From contig FOIY01000004.1 of the NCBI GenBank assembly GCA_900111435.1, positions 310,001 to 374,000 on the forward strand: a DNA stretch of 64,000 nucleotides, in the 5' to 3' direction. Within the stretch, counting starts at the first letter, position 1, and every line of letters starts with the position of its first letter. Position numbers and translations under genes: made by a program. The notes under the pieces are model-generated. The model was not told the origin of the DNA, ran no database searches, and saw nothing but the letters and a program-made list of their open reading frames with translations. Source of the DNA: Ruminococcaceae bacterium KH2T8. GTDB lineage: Bacteria; Bacillota; Clostridia; Saccharofermentanales; Saccharofermentanaceae. Positions 8,527-17,360 of this stretch are shown in pieces.

Positions 8527-8892
8527 ATGGAAGAGTTATTCTTAAGTGACAGTGAGTATCGTCTGATGGACATCATATGGGCTAATGCTCCGCTTGAATC
8601 CGGAAAGCTTGTCAAGCTGGCGGAGGAGAAGCTCAGCTGGAAGAAGTCGACTACTTATACGATCCTTAGGAAACTCATAACCAAGGGTATGGCCCTCAAC
8701 GAGGACACCGTCGTCAAGGTGATCGTCGAAAGAGATCGCGTTCAACGCTTTGAGAGCTCGAGAGTAGTCAAACGGAATTTCGGGGGTTCGCTCCCGTCGT
8801 TCATAACGGCATTTCTGGGTGACAAGACTCTATCGGGTTCCGAAGCCGATGAACTCATTGAATTGATAGACAGTTACAGAGACGATAAGTGA
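8527..8892 (+). CDS. BlaI/MecI/CopY-family transcriptional repressor
   Basis: This 121-residue protein has the BlaI winged helix: L-S-D-S-E-Y-R-L-M-D-I-I-W-A at the N terminus, K-K-S-T-T-Y-T-I-L-R-K-L as recognition helix and a C-terminal dimerisation helix with a dense acidic region. BlaI-type repressors are released when a partner M56 protease is activated, and such a protease is encoded 24 bp downstream. The start at 8527 is chosen over longer in-frame options because GGAGGGGAAG lies immediately before it and the length then fits the family. It probably represses itself and the downstream genes through the upstream palindrome. Confidence 0.92.
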   Translation: MEELFLSDSEYRLMDIIWANAPLESGKLVKLAEEKLSWKKSTTYTILRKLITKGMALNEDTVVKVIVERDRVQRFESSRVVKRNFGGSLPSFITAFLGDKTLSGSEADELIELIDSYRDDK

Positions 8893-8916
8893 TCCTGAAG
8901 TTGGAGTGAGTGATAG

Positions 8917-10950
8917 ATGGAACAGATAATAAGAATGAGTCTTACCGCCGCCATAGTAATACTGGTGGTCATCGCGATCAGATTCTTCATGAGGAAACTC
9001 CCGAAGAAGTATACATACATGCTGTGGGCTGCAGTAGGATTCAGGCTCTTATGTCCCGTCTCGATCGAATCAAGATTCAGTATCTTCAGTCTTAAGCCCG
9101 CTTCTAAAGTCGCGACAAAAGTGGAAAGATCCGAAGTGTACACGAATTATGTTCGATCGGCTGCTACACAGAGAAGTGTAACTCAGGCTGCTCATGCAGC
9201 GCAGAGGACCCATGAGACGACTGCTCAGACGGTCGCACCTCATGCCTCGCAGGCAGTGGCAGTAACTGAAAAGATAACGGCTCCGGACCCTCATACGATA
9301 ATGATGATCGCATGGGTCGTAATAGCCGTGATCATCCTGGGCTTGGCGATATATCATCTCATAAAGCTCAAGATCAGGGTGAGAGATGCAAAGCAGGTGG
9401 AGAAGGGGATCTTTGAATCATCCCGGGTAACATCACCCTTTGCAATGGGAATCATAAGGCCCGGCATTTACCTGCCGACCGATCTTCCCGAATATGAAAG
9501 AGAATATCTGATAGAACATGAACGAACTCATATAAAGCGCGGAGATCTTATCTTCAAAGCGGTCGCCGTGGCAGCTCTGGCTGTCCACTGGTTCAATCCG
9601 CTTGTATGGATCGCGTTTGTACTTTTCTGCCGCGATATGGAGATGAGCTGCGATGAGATCGTTCTGGAGAAGCTGGGTGACGGCATCAGAAAGAATTACA
9701 GTCTTTCGCTCGTTACTCTGGCTCAGAATAGCAACGACTGCTCTTACGTAGTCATGCCGACTTCGTTCAGCAAGGGCTCGGTCGGTAAATCGGAGGTCAA
9801 AATGAGGATCAAGAATATAATGAGTTTTAAGAGAAGGAGCAGATCTGTAGCTGCGGTCACGAGTATCATCGTAGTAATGGTAATGATCACATGCGTTCTT
9901 AATGCATGTTCATCTCCCGAAGAGACTGCACCTGAAGAGACAACTGCTCAGACTACTGCAGCAACGACTGTTGAAGAGACGACTGCGGAAACGTCTGAGA
10001 CGAGCGATGAAGAAGATTATGGTGATCTGCCGAGTACGAACGGCGAACTGGAGGATCAGCTGGAATATATGGTCCTCGCATCGGATTATCCGTGCGATGA
10101 TTATCTTAATCAGGTGACCATAGATGATCTGAGTGATATCGATGATCTTGATATCAGGGCTGTAGCCGAAACCTATTCGGAACAGGGATATGATATCTAC
10201 GATCAGGAGAATGAACTCAATAAAGGCAGATCTTTGGGCGACGGCGAGTACATGTTTAGGTACGGTTTTTACGCTGCGTACAGTTATTATTCGGATGACT
10301 TTGAATACTTTGAGTCGAATGAGGCGTGGGTCTACAAGATGAACGAAGAGCTCTTTGACTATTTCATGATCGATTACATGTCTACGCAGGATTTCTGTTC
10401 GTTCGATAAGCCCAGGGATACCGTTGAAGATGACGGAACGGTCATCAGATATACCGATTCCTTAAGCGGTGCAACAGCCGAGTTCAACAGAGAGACCGGA
10501 ATAGGATCGCTGTTGATGACGAGTTCATGGGGCGGCGACACTATTGAAAATGAGGATCTCCTGGAACTCATGCAGTCATATGAAGATCAGGGTTATTTCA
10601 CGAACCCGTTCGATCCGGACAGCTGGTATTACTATGAATTCTTCTACGAGGAAGCATATCCGTACGGAGCAGGATTCCAGGCCGAGTTGCAGGGTGATCC
10701 CGATCCTGTTTTCGGAAGTATCCCCGTGATCGATATGGTTTATGTATTTGAGGCCGATGAGGATCTGTTCGATTCGATCGTCGCTTCCGACTGGTTAGGC
10801 GAAGAGGTCTCACGAGAAGATGACGGAACCGTGATCAGCGTTCAGATGCATGACGAGGAAGAATATGAAGGCGAAACATATTCATATGATTATTCCCTTC
10901 AGTTTAACAGAGACACTAATATAGTCATCCTGTCCGAAGCCTATTCTTGA
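8917..10950 (+). CDS. BlaR1-type M56 membrane metallopeptidase with atypical sensor domain
   Basis: The first 330 residues are an M56/BlaR1 protease: helices near 7-24 and 33-48, a third near 128-150, zinc motif H-E-R-T-H at 201-205 and M-S-C-D-E-I-V near 243-249 supplying the third ligand. A fourth helix at about 310-330 ends N-A-C-S-S like a lipobox. It leads to a Thr/Glu-rich stalk and an extracellular domain of about 310 residues instead of a penicillin-binding domain. That domain contains two copies of a D-D-G-T-V-I ... F-N-R-(E/D)-T motif and is shared with the next gene. It should sense an external signal and inactivate the upstream BlaI; the ligand is unknown. Confidence 0.87.
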   Translation: MEQIIRMSLTAAIVILVVIAIRFFMRKLPKKYTYMLWAAVGFRLLCPVSIESRFSIFSLKPASKVATKVERSEVYTNYVRSAATQRSVTQAAHAAQRTHETTAQTVAPHASQAVAVTEKITAPDPHTIMMIAWVVIAVIILGLAIYHLIKLKIRVRDAKQVEKGIFESSRVTSPFAMGIIRPGIYLPTDLPEYEREYLIEHERTHIKRGDLIFKAVAVAALAVHWFNPLVWIAFVLFCRDMEMSCDEIVLEKLGDGIRKNYSLSLVTLAQNSNDCSYVVMPTSFSKGSVGKSEVKMRIKNIMSFKRRSRSVAAVTSIIVVMVMITCVLNACSSPEETAPEETTAQTTAATTVEETTAETSETSDEEDYGDLPSTNGELEDQLEYMVLASDYPCDDYLNQVTIDDLSDIDDLDIRAVAETYSEQGYDIYDQENELNKGRSLGDGEYMFRYGFYAAYSYYSDDFEYFESNEAWVYKMNEELFDYFMIDYMSTQDFCSFDKPRDTVEDDGTVIRYTDSLSGATAEFNRETGIGSLLMTSSWGGDTIENEDLLELMQSYEDQGYFTNPFDPDSWYYYEFFYEEAYPYGAGFQAELQGDPDPVFGSIPVIDMVYVFEADEDLFDSIVASDWLGEEVSREDDGTVISVQMHDEEEYEGETYSYDYSLQFNRDTNIVILSEAYS

Positions 10951-10992
10951 TATCCATCGTGATCAACAAGTGAAGAAACTACATATCGCTGA

Positions 10993-11013
10993 TGCCTTTC
11001 GCGCTGAAAGGCA
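10993..11013 (+). other. Intercistronic hairpin
   Basis: TGCCTTTC-gcgct-GAAAGGCA is a perfect 8-bp stem between the M56 gene and the lipoprotein. No T tract follows, so it is more likely a processing or stability element, or a weak attenuator, than a terminator. Confidence 0.5.
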
Positions 11014-11035
11014 CAGTGTATAAACGGAGGTAAAG

Positions 11036-12169
11036 ATGAAAGATCTTAATGTTAAAGATTACAGGGATAGCGTGAGATCAATCGCAGTCCTTACGGCAGT
11101 AATGATACTGTCGGGTTCGATCGGAGCCTGTTCAAAGGCCGAAGAGACAACTTCAGCAACAGCTGCTTCCGGGACTACGGAAGCGGAGACTTCCGCGGAA
11201 GAGACAACGTCCGAGCCTGAAGCTACGACGTCATTTGTATATGAACCTCAGCTTTATGCCGGGTTTGAGAGCACGAACGGCGCACTCGAAGGTCAGTCTG
11301 AGTATATGAAGCCCCGATATGAAGTCGTCTGGGATAAGACATATGAGATAGATGACATTAGCTCCATAGAAGATGCAGACGTAAGAGCGGCAGCTCAGGA
11401 CTATGCCGACCAGGGATATACGCTCTATACCGTTTTTGATTCGGGAACTTATGGTGACATAGAATATGAGTTCAGCGTGGGATTTGAGGCCGAACTGATC
11501 GAAGGCGATGTCCTGACGACCGTATCCGTATGGAAGATGAATGAGACCTTATTTGATCATTATTTCCTTGAAGGAACGATATACTGGGATGATGATGAGT
11601 GCACATTTGAAGACGACGGTACCGTTATCAGAAAGTATATTGATAACGAGAGATATGACGAGTGTTTTGAGTTTAACAGGGATACGGGACTCATGACCCA
11701 CTCTGTAGAGAATTCCGATCCCGATCAGTGGTGGAGCCATATCGTTACTCCCGAAAGATGCAGGGATGATAATGTAAGAGCTCTCGCGGAGTCATGTCTT
11801 GAGAACGGATTCGGATTTTCGGCGATCGGCGATCCTGACGTAACGGCAAATGATTATAATATCAGTCTCGGCTTCAAGGGTTCTACCGGAGGCTATAATG
11901 ATTGCGGCTGGTATATCGAGGTTTATACGACTGACGAAGATACCTTCAACGAATACTGGGTCGAAGGCATGATCGAATATGAAGATGACTACGAGGTTGA
12001 GGATGACGGCAACTTGATCACTTACTATGTCTTTGATTACGAAGAGGTAATTCAATATGACAGGGAGACCGGTATCGTTATCATCCTGATGGATTGTAAT
12101 ATGGATAACGAAGCATCTTCCCGTGATTATCTGGATCTGGGTCTTGATATGGTACACGGCAGGATCTGA
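11036..12169 (+). CDS. Lipoprotein paralogous to the M56 sensor domain
   Basis: A 377-residue secreted lipoprotein with signal peptide and lipobox G-S-I-G-A-C near residue 33, a Thr/Glu-rich stalk (about 36-65), then a domain starting S-T-N-G-A-L-E-G-Q-S-E-Y-M. The M56 protein just upstream has S-T-N-G-E-L-E-D-Q-L-E-Y-M at the same place, followed by the same R-A-(A/V)-A-x-x-Y-(A/S)-(D/E)-Q-G-Y block. Internal repeats with D-D-G-(T/N)-(V/L)-I and F/Y-(N/D)-R-(D/E)-T-G recur in both. The ATG at 11036 follows a GGAGG site. It is probably co-expressed and could be a co-receptor or decoy; function is unknown. Confidence 0.8.
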   Translation: MKDLNVKDYRDSVRSIAVLTAVMILSGSIGACSKAEETTSATAASGTTEAETSAEETTSEPEATTSFVYEPQLYAGFESTNGALEGQSEYMKPRYEVVWDKTYEIDDISSIEDADVRAAAQDYADQGYTLYTVFDSGTYGDIEYEFSVGFEAELIEGDVLTTVSVWKMNETLFDHYFLEGTIYWDDDECTFEDDGTVIRKYIDNERYDECFEFNRDTGLMTHSVENSDPDQWWSHIVTPERCRDDNVRALAESCLENGFGFSAIGDPDVTANDYNISLGFKGSTGGYNDCGWYIEVYTTDEDTFNEYWVEGMIEYEDDYEVEDDGNLITYYVFDYEEVIQYDRETGIVIILMDCNMDNEASSRDYLDLGLDMVHGRI

Positions 12170-12198
12170 TCCGTTCTCTTTATGACATAAAACCGACA

Positions 12199-12240
12199 GG
12201 CCGTCCGCTTATCAGCGGGCGGTCTTTATTACGTTTTTGT
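12199..12240 (+). terminator. Intrinsic terminator
   Basis: GGCCGTCCGCT-TATC-AGCGGGCGGTC forms a strong stem followed by TTTATTACGTTTTTG. It closes the BlaI/M56/lipoprotein unit. Confidence 0.85.
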
Positions 12241-12270
12241 TCCAGAATGCCCCGAAATTCACATTTTTAA

Positions 12271-12299
12271 TTGAAATATAGAGTCGATTGATATATTAT
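12271..12299 (+). promoter_or_regulatory. Promoter of the OFA transporter gene
   Basis: TTGAAA at 12271-12276 and TATTAT at 12294-12299 are spaced by 17 bp in an AT-rich segment about 50 bp before the start codon. Confidence 0.65.
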
Positions 12300-12347
12300 T
12301 CTTCTGATTTTTTATTATTTTGTGTATCAAAGTAAGGAGGGTATCTC

Positions 12348-13715
12348 ATGGGAGCATCATCTGCTGCACAGAGCGGCTGGCGTGCGAATAAGTGGATCCG
12401 CGCAGCTATCCCCGCACTGCTTCTTCACTGCAGTATCGGTACAGTATACTGCTGGTCCATCTTCAGTCAGGAGATCGCCGACTACATCGGTTTTTCAAAG
12501 GGTGCCACAGAGTGGGCATTCAGTTTCGCTATCTTCTTCCTCGGTATGTCCGCGGCTTTCCTCGGAAATATCGTTGAAAAGGATATTCACAAGTCATCTC
12601 TTATCGCTACTATCTGCTTCGCTGCAGGTATGGCAGGAACAGGTTTCTTCATCTGGTACGGAGGCGCGCATCAGCACAGTCCTCTCGCACTGATCGGTAT
12701 CTACCTGAGCTACGGCTTCATAATGGGTATCGGTCTCGGAACAGGTTACCTTTCTCCCGTTAAGACACTTATGCTCTGGTTCCAGGACAGAAAGGGTCTT
12801 GCTACGGGTCTTGCAGTTGCAGGATTCGGTGCTGCAAAGGCTATCGCTTCTCCCATCATGCAGGGTATGCTCGAGGGCCTCGGCGAGACAGGTATCTACA
12901 AGATGTTCTTCATCCTTGCAGGTGTCTACTTCGTAATGATGTTCGTAGGTCACCTTCTTCTTGCTAAGCCCGCAGGTTGGGTAGAGCCTCAGGGCAAGGG
13001 AGAGAAGCCTTCCATCATCGCTACTCTCAAGACAAAGCCCATCACCAACTATATCGGTATCTGGGTAATGTTCTATATCAATATCACATGCGGTCTTGCA
13101 CTCATCTCTCAGGAGAAGATGATCGTTAAGTGCGTAGGTCTTGCGGCTTTCGCAGGTATCATCTCCACGATCTCCGCGGTATTTAATGCAGGCGGACGTC
13201 TCGGATTCTCCGCATGGGCTGATACGATGAAGGACAGAAACACTATCTACAAGCTGATCTTCATCCTTTCCATTGCATTCACTGCACTCGTTATGCTCAC
13301 ACAGGGCATCAAGAACGGTGAGGGCAACGGACTTCTCATCTTCCTCGTACTCGCACTTATCTTTATCGTAAATGCAGGTTACGGCGGAGGATTCTCCAAC
13401 GTTCCCACACTCCTTTCCGACCACTACGGAATGGGTTCCATCTCAGCTATCCACGGTATCACTCTTTCCGCTTGGGCTTTCGCAGGTCTTACGGGAAATC
13501 AGGTTGCTACCTATATCGTTAACCACTCCGGTGAGTTCATCGAGCACGGTACAGATGCGGCAGGTAAGCCCATTATGATCAACCCCGTCGGATATCAGAA
13601 TGTTCTTTATTTCACTATCGCTCTTTACATCGTGGCACTCATCCTCTGCCTTGTTCTCGTAAGACCTACAGAAAAGGCGCTTGAGGCTAAGAAGGCAAAG
13701 AAAGCAGCTAAGTGA
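12348..13715 (+). CDS. OFA-family MFS transporter (oxalate/formate antiporter-like)
   Basis: A 455-residue polytopic protein with about 12 helices. Its opening W-I-R-A-A-I-P-A-L-L-L-H-C with C-S-I-G-T-V-Y-C-W-S-I-F and F-S-F-A-I-F-F-L-G-M-S-A-A-F is typical of the OFA subfamily of MFS, which carries small carboxylates such as oxalate, formate, lactate or pyruvate. The C terminus is a Lys/Ala-rich cytoplasmic tail. An AAGGAGGG site precedes ATG 12348. The gene is monocistronic between its own promoter and a terminator, and its codon use is biased towards highly expressed codons. The substrate cannot be read from sequence; no oxalate decarboxylation genes lie nearby. Confidence 0.88.
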   Translation: MGASSAAQSGWRANKWIRAAIPALLLHCSIGTVYCWSIFSQEIADYIGFSKGATEWAFSFAIFFLGMSAAFLGNIVEKDIHKSSLIATICFAAGMAGTGFFIWYGGAHQHSPLALIGIYLSYGFIMGIGLGTGYLSPVKTLMLWFQDRKGLATGLAVAGFGAAKAIASPIMQGMLEGLGETGIYKMFFILAGVYFVMMFVGHLLLAKPAGWVEPQGKGEKPSIIATLKTKPITNYIGIWVMFYINITCGLALISQEKMIVKCVGLAAFAGIISTISAVFNAGGRLGFSAWADTMKDRNTIYKLIFILSIAFTALVMLTQGIKNGEGNGLLIFLVLALIFIVNAGYGGGFSNVPTLLSDHYGMGSISAIHGITLSAWAFAGLTGNQVATYIVNHSGEFIEHGTDAAGKPIMINPVGYQNVLYFTIALYIVALILCLVLVRPTEKALEAKKAKKAAK

Positions 13716-13746
13716 TCTTATAAGACATAAGTTAAGCTTAAAAGCG

Positions 13747-13776
13747 CAGCCGCGGCGTAATGTCGCGGCTGTTTTT
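13747..13776 (+). terminator. Intrinsic terminator after the OFA gene
   Basis: CAGCCGCG-gcgtaatgt-CGCGGCTG followed by TTTTT. Confidence 0.9.
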
Positions 13777-13782
13777 ACGTGG

Positions 13783-13791
13783 TGCTATAAT
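13783..13791 (+). promoter_or_regulatory. Extended -10 promoter for the acyltransferase gene
   Basis: TGcTATAAT is a consensus extended -10 element 32 bp before the chosen start; no good -35 is visible, as expected for this class. Confidence 0.6.
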
Positions 13792-13822
13792 AACCATGCA
13801 AAAAAGAAAAGGGGATGGCAAG

Positions 13823-15160
13823 ATGCCTGACGAACTTACAGTTGCTAAGGAAAATAAGCCTGCCAAGAAGCAGGATAAGGATTACGATATCGGCTGCGTG
13901 CCGAGTAACTGGTGGTACCACTGCGTAGGTGAGAACCTCCTTGTAAAGATCATCGCCGCTTATACGAATATCAAGGTCAAGCCCGATCCGGACTATCTTA
14001 AGGAAGAGGGCCCGATCATCGTTATATCCAATCATGAATCATATCTTGATCCCGTTATTACCAGCATGCTCACCAGAGGCCGCCCGGGTAACTTCGTAAC
14101 GGGTGAGTTCGTATTCCGAAAGGAGCCCTGGGCGCATTGGTTCAAGCTCGGCGGGGCGATCCCGAAGAAGCAGTTCGTAGTGGATACGATCTCGGTAAAG
14201 GCCATGATGAAGGTCATGAAGCGAAAGGGAGTGCTCTTTATCTACCCTGAGGCAACTCGATGTGTTGACGGAAGTACGATCACTTTCGATGACGGTGTCG
14301 CAAAGATGGCAAAGAAGGCGGGAGCCGCCATATATATTGCTCATATCCACGGCGCATACCTTACTATGCCCAGGTGGAATCCCGGAAGTATCAGAAGGGG
14401 AAAGATCACGGCTGAGTTCGTTCGAAAGCTCCCGGGCGAGGAAGTTAAGAAGATGAGTGCCGAGGAGATCCATCAGTATATCCTCGACGGCATCAGATAT
14501 AACGAGAATGACTACGCCAGGGAGAATTCCCCCGTACATAAGGGAAAGGATCTCGCCAAAGGTCTTCAGAACGTTGCCTATATCTGTCCCAAGTGCCGAA
14601 GCGAGTTCACCATGCAGTGGGTGAGCGGTGAAGGCGGCGACAAGATAAGATGCAGCAAGTGCGCAAATACGGTCAGATATCTTCCTTCGGGACTTCTGGA
14701 AGGTGCGACTTCCGAGGATAAGTCGTTCGACGATCTTTCGAAGTGGACCGCATGGGAAAAGGAGCTCGTAGCCGAAGAACTCGCCAAAGGTGATTTTCAT
14801 ATGGAGCTCGACGCGGATCTTTTTAAGGTCTACGATCCTTTGACATTTGCGAAGACGGGTAAGGGTAAAGTGACGATCAACTCCGCCGAAGTCATCTACG
14901 AAGGAACCGACTGTGACGCGCAGGTCGGCATCCCCTACAAGAAGGGCAAACCTCTCCCGAAGTTTAAAAACAGGACTTTGGAGGGTGTCAGCCGTCCGAT
15001 CAGGCAGGTCTTCGAGATCTCGTCCATGAAGGGTCTTGTCTCAAGTTACGGTAAGTATTTCGAGATCTACAGCAAGGACGGAGAGCTCTTCAGGTTCTAT
15101 GTAGACGGCCAAAAAGTCTATAAAGTACAGCAGGTAGTTAAGCTTTTGGGCAGAAATTGA
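13823..15160 (+). CDS. PlsC-like acyltransferase with C-terminal zinc ribbon and extra domain
   Basis: The N-terminal half is an AGPAT/PlsC lysophosphatidate acyltransferase domain: the catalytic HX4D motif sits in S-N-H-E-S-Y-L-D (H71, D76) and Y-P-E-A-T-R near residue 142 replaces the usual P-E-G-T-R. It would acylate 1-acyl-glycerol-3-phosphate or a related acceptor at the membrane. A four-cysteine zinc ribbon (C-P-K-C near 255 and C-S-K-C near 280) follows, then about 140 residues resembling a beta-rich domain of unknown role. The product is 445 residues, well above the usual 200-250. ATG 13823 is preferred because AAAGGGGATGG precedes it. Confidence 0.85.
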   Translation: MPDELTVAKENKPAKKQDKDYDIGCVPSNWWYHCVGENLLVKIIAAYTNIKVKPDPDYLKEEGPIIVISNHESYLDPVITSMLTRGRPGNFVTGEFVFRKEPWAHWFKLGGAIPKKQFVVDTISVKAMMKVMKRKGVLFIYPEATRCVDGSTITFDDGVAKMAKKAGAAIYIAHIHGAYLTMPRWNPGSIRRGKITAEFVRKLPGEEVKKMSAEEIHQYILDGIRYNENDYARENSPVHKGKDLAKGLQNVAYICPKCRSEFTMQWVSGEGGDKIRCSKCANTVRYLPSGLLEGATSEDKSFDDLSKWTAWEKELVAEELAKGDFHMELDADLFKVYDPLTFAKTGKGKVTINSAEVIYEGTDCDAQVGIPYKKGKPLPKFKNRTLEGVSRPIRQVFEISSMKGLVSSYGKYFEIYSKDGELFRFYVDGQKVYKVQQVVKLLGRN

Positions 15161-15186
15161 CACTTTTATCTCGATTTTAAACATTA

Positions 15187-15192
15187 TATAAT
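15187..15192 (+). promoter_or_regulatory. Probable -10 box for pgk-tpi
   Basis: TATAAT lies 61 bp before the start codon. TTGACA occurs at 15157-15162 but at a 24-bp spacing, too long for a standard promoter, so the -35 is not resolved (a weak TTTTAT lies at 15164-15169). Confidence 0.45.
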
Positions 15193-15252
15193 CTTATTTG
15201 GTTCTTTAGCGCCTTCGGGTGCATGAAAATAATATTCAGGAGTGTGACGACA

Positions 15253-17205
15253 ATGGCACAGTATCTTAAGAAGAATGTAGAAGATCTTGACGTAGCCGGT
15301 AAGAGAGTCATCGTCAGAGTTGACTTCAATGTACCCCTCGACAAGGAGACAGGCACAAAGATCACAGACGACAAGCGTATCAAGGGAGCTCTTCCCACAA
15401 TCAAGTATCTTGTAGACCACAACGCGAAGGTTATCCTCGTTTCCCACCTCGGACGTCCGAAGAACGGACCTGAGGCTAAGTTCTCAATGAAGCCCGCAGC
15501 TGACAGACTTGCTGAGCTCATCGGTAAGCCCGTTACACTTGCAGCTGACGTTATCGGCGAAGATGCAAAGGCTAAGGCTGCTGCTCTTAAGGACGGCGAG
15601 ATCCTTATGCTCGAGAACGTAAGATTCCACAAGGAAGAGACAAAGAACGATCCTAAGTTCGCTGCTGAGCTCGCTTCCATGGCTGACCTCTATGTAAACG
15701 ATGCATTCGGTACAGCTCACAGAGCTCACGCTTCAACAGCAGGTCTTGCTAACTTCCTTCCTTCTGCTTCCGGATACCTCATCCAGAAGGAGATTGATTT
15801 CATCGGCGGCGCTCTTTCCAATCCCGAGAGACCTTTCGTAGCTATCCTCGGCGGTGCTAAGGTTTCCGATAAGATCGGCGTAATCACAAACCTCATGGAC
15901 AAGGCTGACACTATCATCATCGGTGGTGGTATGGCTTATACATTTATCGCTGCTCAGGGCGGTAAGATCGGTAACTCCCTCTTCGAGGCTGACAAGGTTG
16001 AGCTTGCTAAGGAGCTCCTTGCTAAGGCAGAGGAGAAGGGCGTTAAGCTCCTTCTTCCCGAGGATACAGTAGTTGCTGATGATTTCTCTGCTGACGCTAA
16101 CAGCCAGATCGTTCCTACAATGGAGATCCCCGACGGTTGGGAGGGTCTTGATATCGGACCTAAGACTATCGAGAAGTTCTCTGCTGAGATCAAGGCTGCT
16201 AAGACAGTTATCTGGAACGGTCCTGCAGGCGTATTCGAGTTCGAGAAGTTCGCTGTAGGTACAAAGGCTCTTGCAGCTGCTATCGCTGAGTCCAGCGCTG
16301 TTTCCATCATCGGTGGCGGTGACTCTGCTGCTGCTATCGAGAAGCTCGGTTTCGCTGATAAGGTATCTCACATCTCCACAGGTGGTGGTGCATCTCTCGA
16401 GTTCATCGAGGGTAAGGTACTTCCCGGTATCGATTGCCTCCTCGATAAGGAGAACGGCAGAACATTCGCAGCAGGTAACTGGAAGATGAACTGCGGTGTT
16501 CCCGCTGACGCTGCTAAGCTTATCAACGAGCTCAAGCCCCTCGTTAAGGATGCTAAGGCTAAGATCGCTCTCGGCGTTCCTTTCACAGCTCTTTCCGCAG
16601 CTCTTGAGGCAGCTGCTTACTCCAACATCAAGATCGCAGCTGAGAACTGCCACTTCGAGGAGAAGGGTGCTTTCACAGGTGAGATCTCTCCCCTCTGGCT
16701 CGCTAAGATGGGTGTTACATATGTAATCATCGGTCACTCCGAGCGTCGTGAGTACTTCGCTGAGACAGACGAGACAGTAAACAAGAAGGTACACGCTGCA
16801 CTTAAGTATGGTCTTAAGCCCATCATCTGCTGCGGTGAGACACTTGAGCAGAGAAAGGCTAACGTTCATAAGGACTTCATCAAGGGTCAGATCGTAGCTG
16901 CTCTCAAGGATGTTCCCGCTGACAAGATGTGCCAGATCACTATCGCTTACGAGCCTATCTGGGCTATCGGTACAGGCGAAGTTGCTACAGACGAGCAGGC
17001 TCAGGAGATCTGTAAGCTCATCAGAGATACAGCTCGCGAGCTTTACAACGATGCTATCGCTGACGCTCTTACAATTCAGTACGGCGGATCCGTTAAGTCC
17101 ACATCTGCTGCAGGCCTCTTCTCACAGCCTGACATCAACGGCGGACTTGTAGGCGGTGCTTCCCTTAAGGCTGACGAGTTCTCCAAGATCGTTCTTGCAG
17201 GCTGA
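15253..17205 (+). CDS. pgk/tpiA: Bifunctional phosphoglycerate kinase / triosephosphate isomerase fusion
   Basis: One 650-residue frame encodes two glycolytic enzymes. Residues 1-398 are phosphoglycerate kinase, with V-R-V-D-F-N-V-P near 21-28, H-L-G-R-P near 65-69 and a C-terminal G-G-G-D-S nucleotide site near 354-358. After a linker of only a few residues, triosephosphate isomerase starts at about 403 with A-G-N-W-K-M-N (Lys411), then G-H-S-E-R-R-E, catalytic Glu in [10 protein letters not shown], and Y-G-G-S-V. There is no methionine at the junction, so isomerase cannot be made separately from a start there. Codon use is strongly biased (gct, ctt, aag), consistent with high expression. 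Start 15253 gives the conserved N terminus. A similar fusion is known in Thermotoga. Confidence 0.97.
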   Translation: MAQYLKKNVEDLDVAGKRVIVRVDFNVPLDKETGTKITDDKRIKGALPTIKYLVDHNAKVILVSHLGRPKNGPEAKFSMKPAADRLAELIGKPVTLAADVIGEDAKAKAAALKDGEILMLENVRFHKEETKNDPKFAAELASMADLYVNDAFGTAHRAHASTAGLANFLPSASGYLIQKEIDFIGGALSNPERPFVAILGGAKVSDKIGVITNLMDKADTIIIGGGMAYTFIAAQGGKIGNSLFEADKVELAKELLAKAEEKGVKLLLPEDTVVADDFSADANSQIVPTMEIPDGWEGLDIGPKTIEKFSAEIKAAKTVIWNGPAGVFEFEKFAVGTKALAAAIAESSAVSIIGGGDSAAAIEKLGFADKVSHISTGGGASLEFIEGKVLPGIDCLLDKENGRTFAAGNWKMNCGVPADAAKLINELKPLVKDAKAKIALGVPFTALSAALEAAAYSNIKIAAENCHFEEKGAFTGEISPLWLAKMGVTYVIIGHSERREYFAETDETVNKKVHAALKYGLKPIICCGETLEQRKANVHKDFIKGQIVAALKDVPADKMCQITIAYEPIWAIGTGEVATDEQAQEICKLIRDTARELYNDAIADALTIQYGGSVKSTSAAGLFSQPDINGGLVGGASLKADEFSKIVLAG

Positions 17206-17242
17206 TAAGTCTTAAGTAAGTTAAACTGAACTAAATAAGATA

Positions 17243-17275
17243 CCCTCGCTCCACACGGTGCGGGGGTTTCTTTAT
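17243..17275 (+). terminator. Intrinsic terminator after pgk-tpi
   Basis: CCCTCGC-tccacacggt-GCGGGGG forms a stem with one G-U pair, followed by TTTCTTT. Confidence 0.8.
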
Positions 17276-17360
17276 GTCTGCCTCATGGTCGCGTTGATGT
17301 TTACTCTCCAAAATGCTACCATCTTTCTAGACACTTTTTATATAAGAGGTGACGTTTAAT

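Noticed and set aside
15157-15192. TTGACA with TATAAT as a single pgk promoter
   Set aside because: The spacing is 24 bp, beyond the functional range, and TTGACA overlaps the upstream stop codon; only the -10 is kept.
15733-16869. 378-residue antisense frame inside pgk-tpi
   Set aside because: Its Ser/Leu/Cys-rich composition is a by-product of the biased codons of a highly expressed gene; no start signals are seen.
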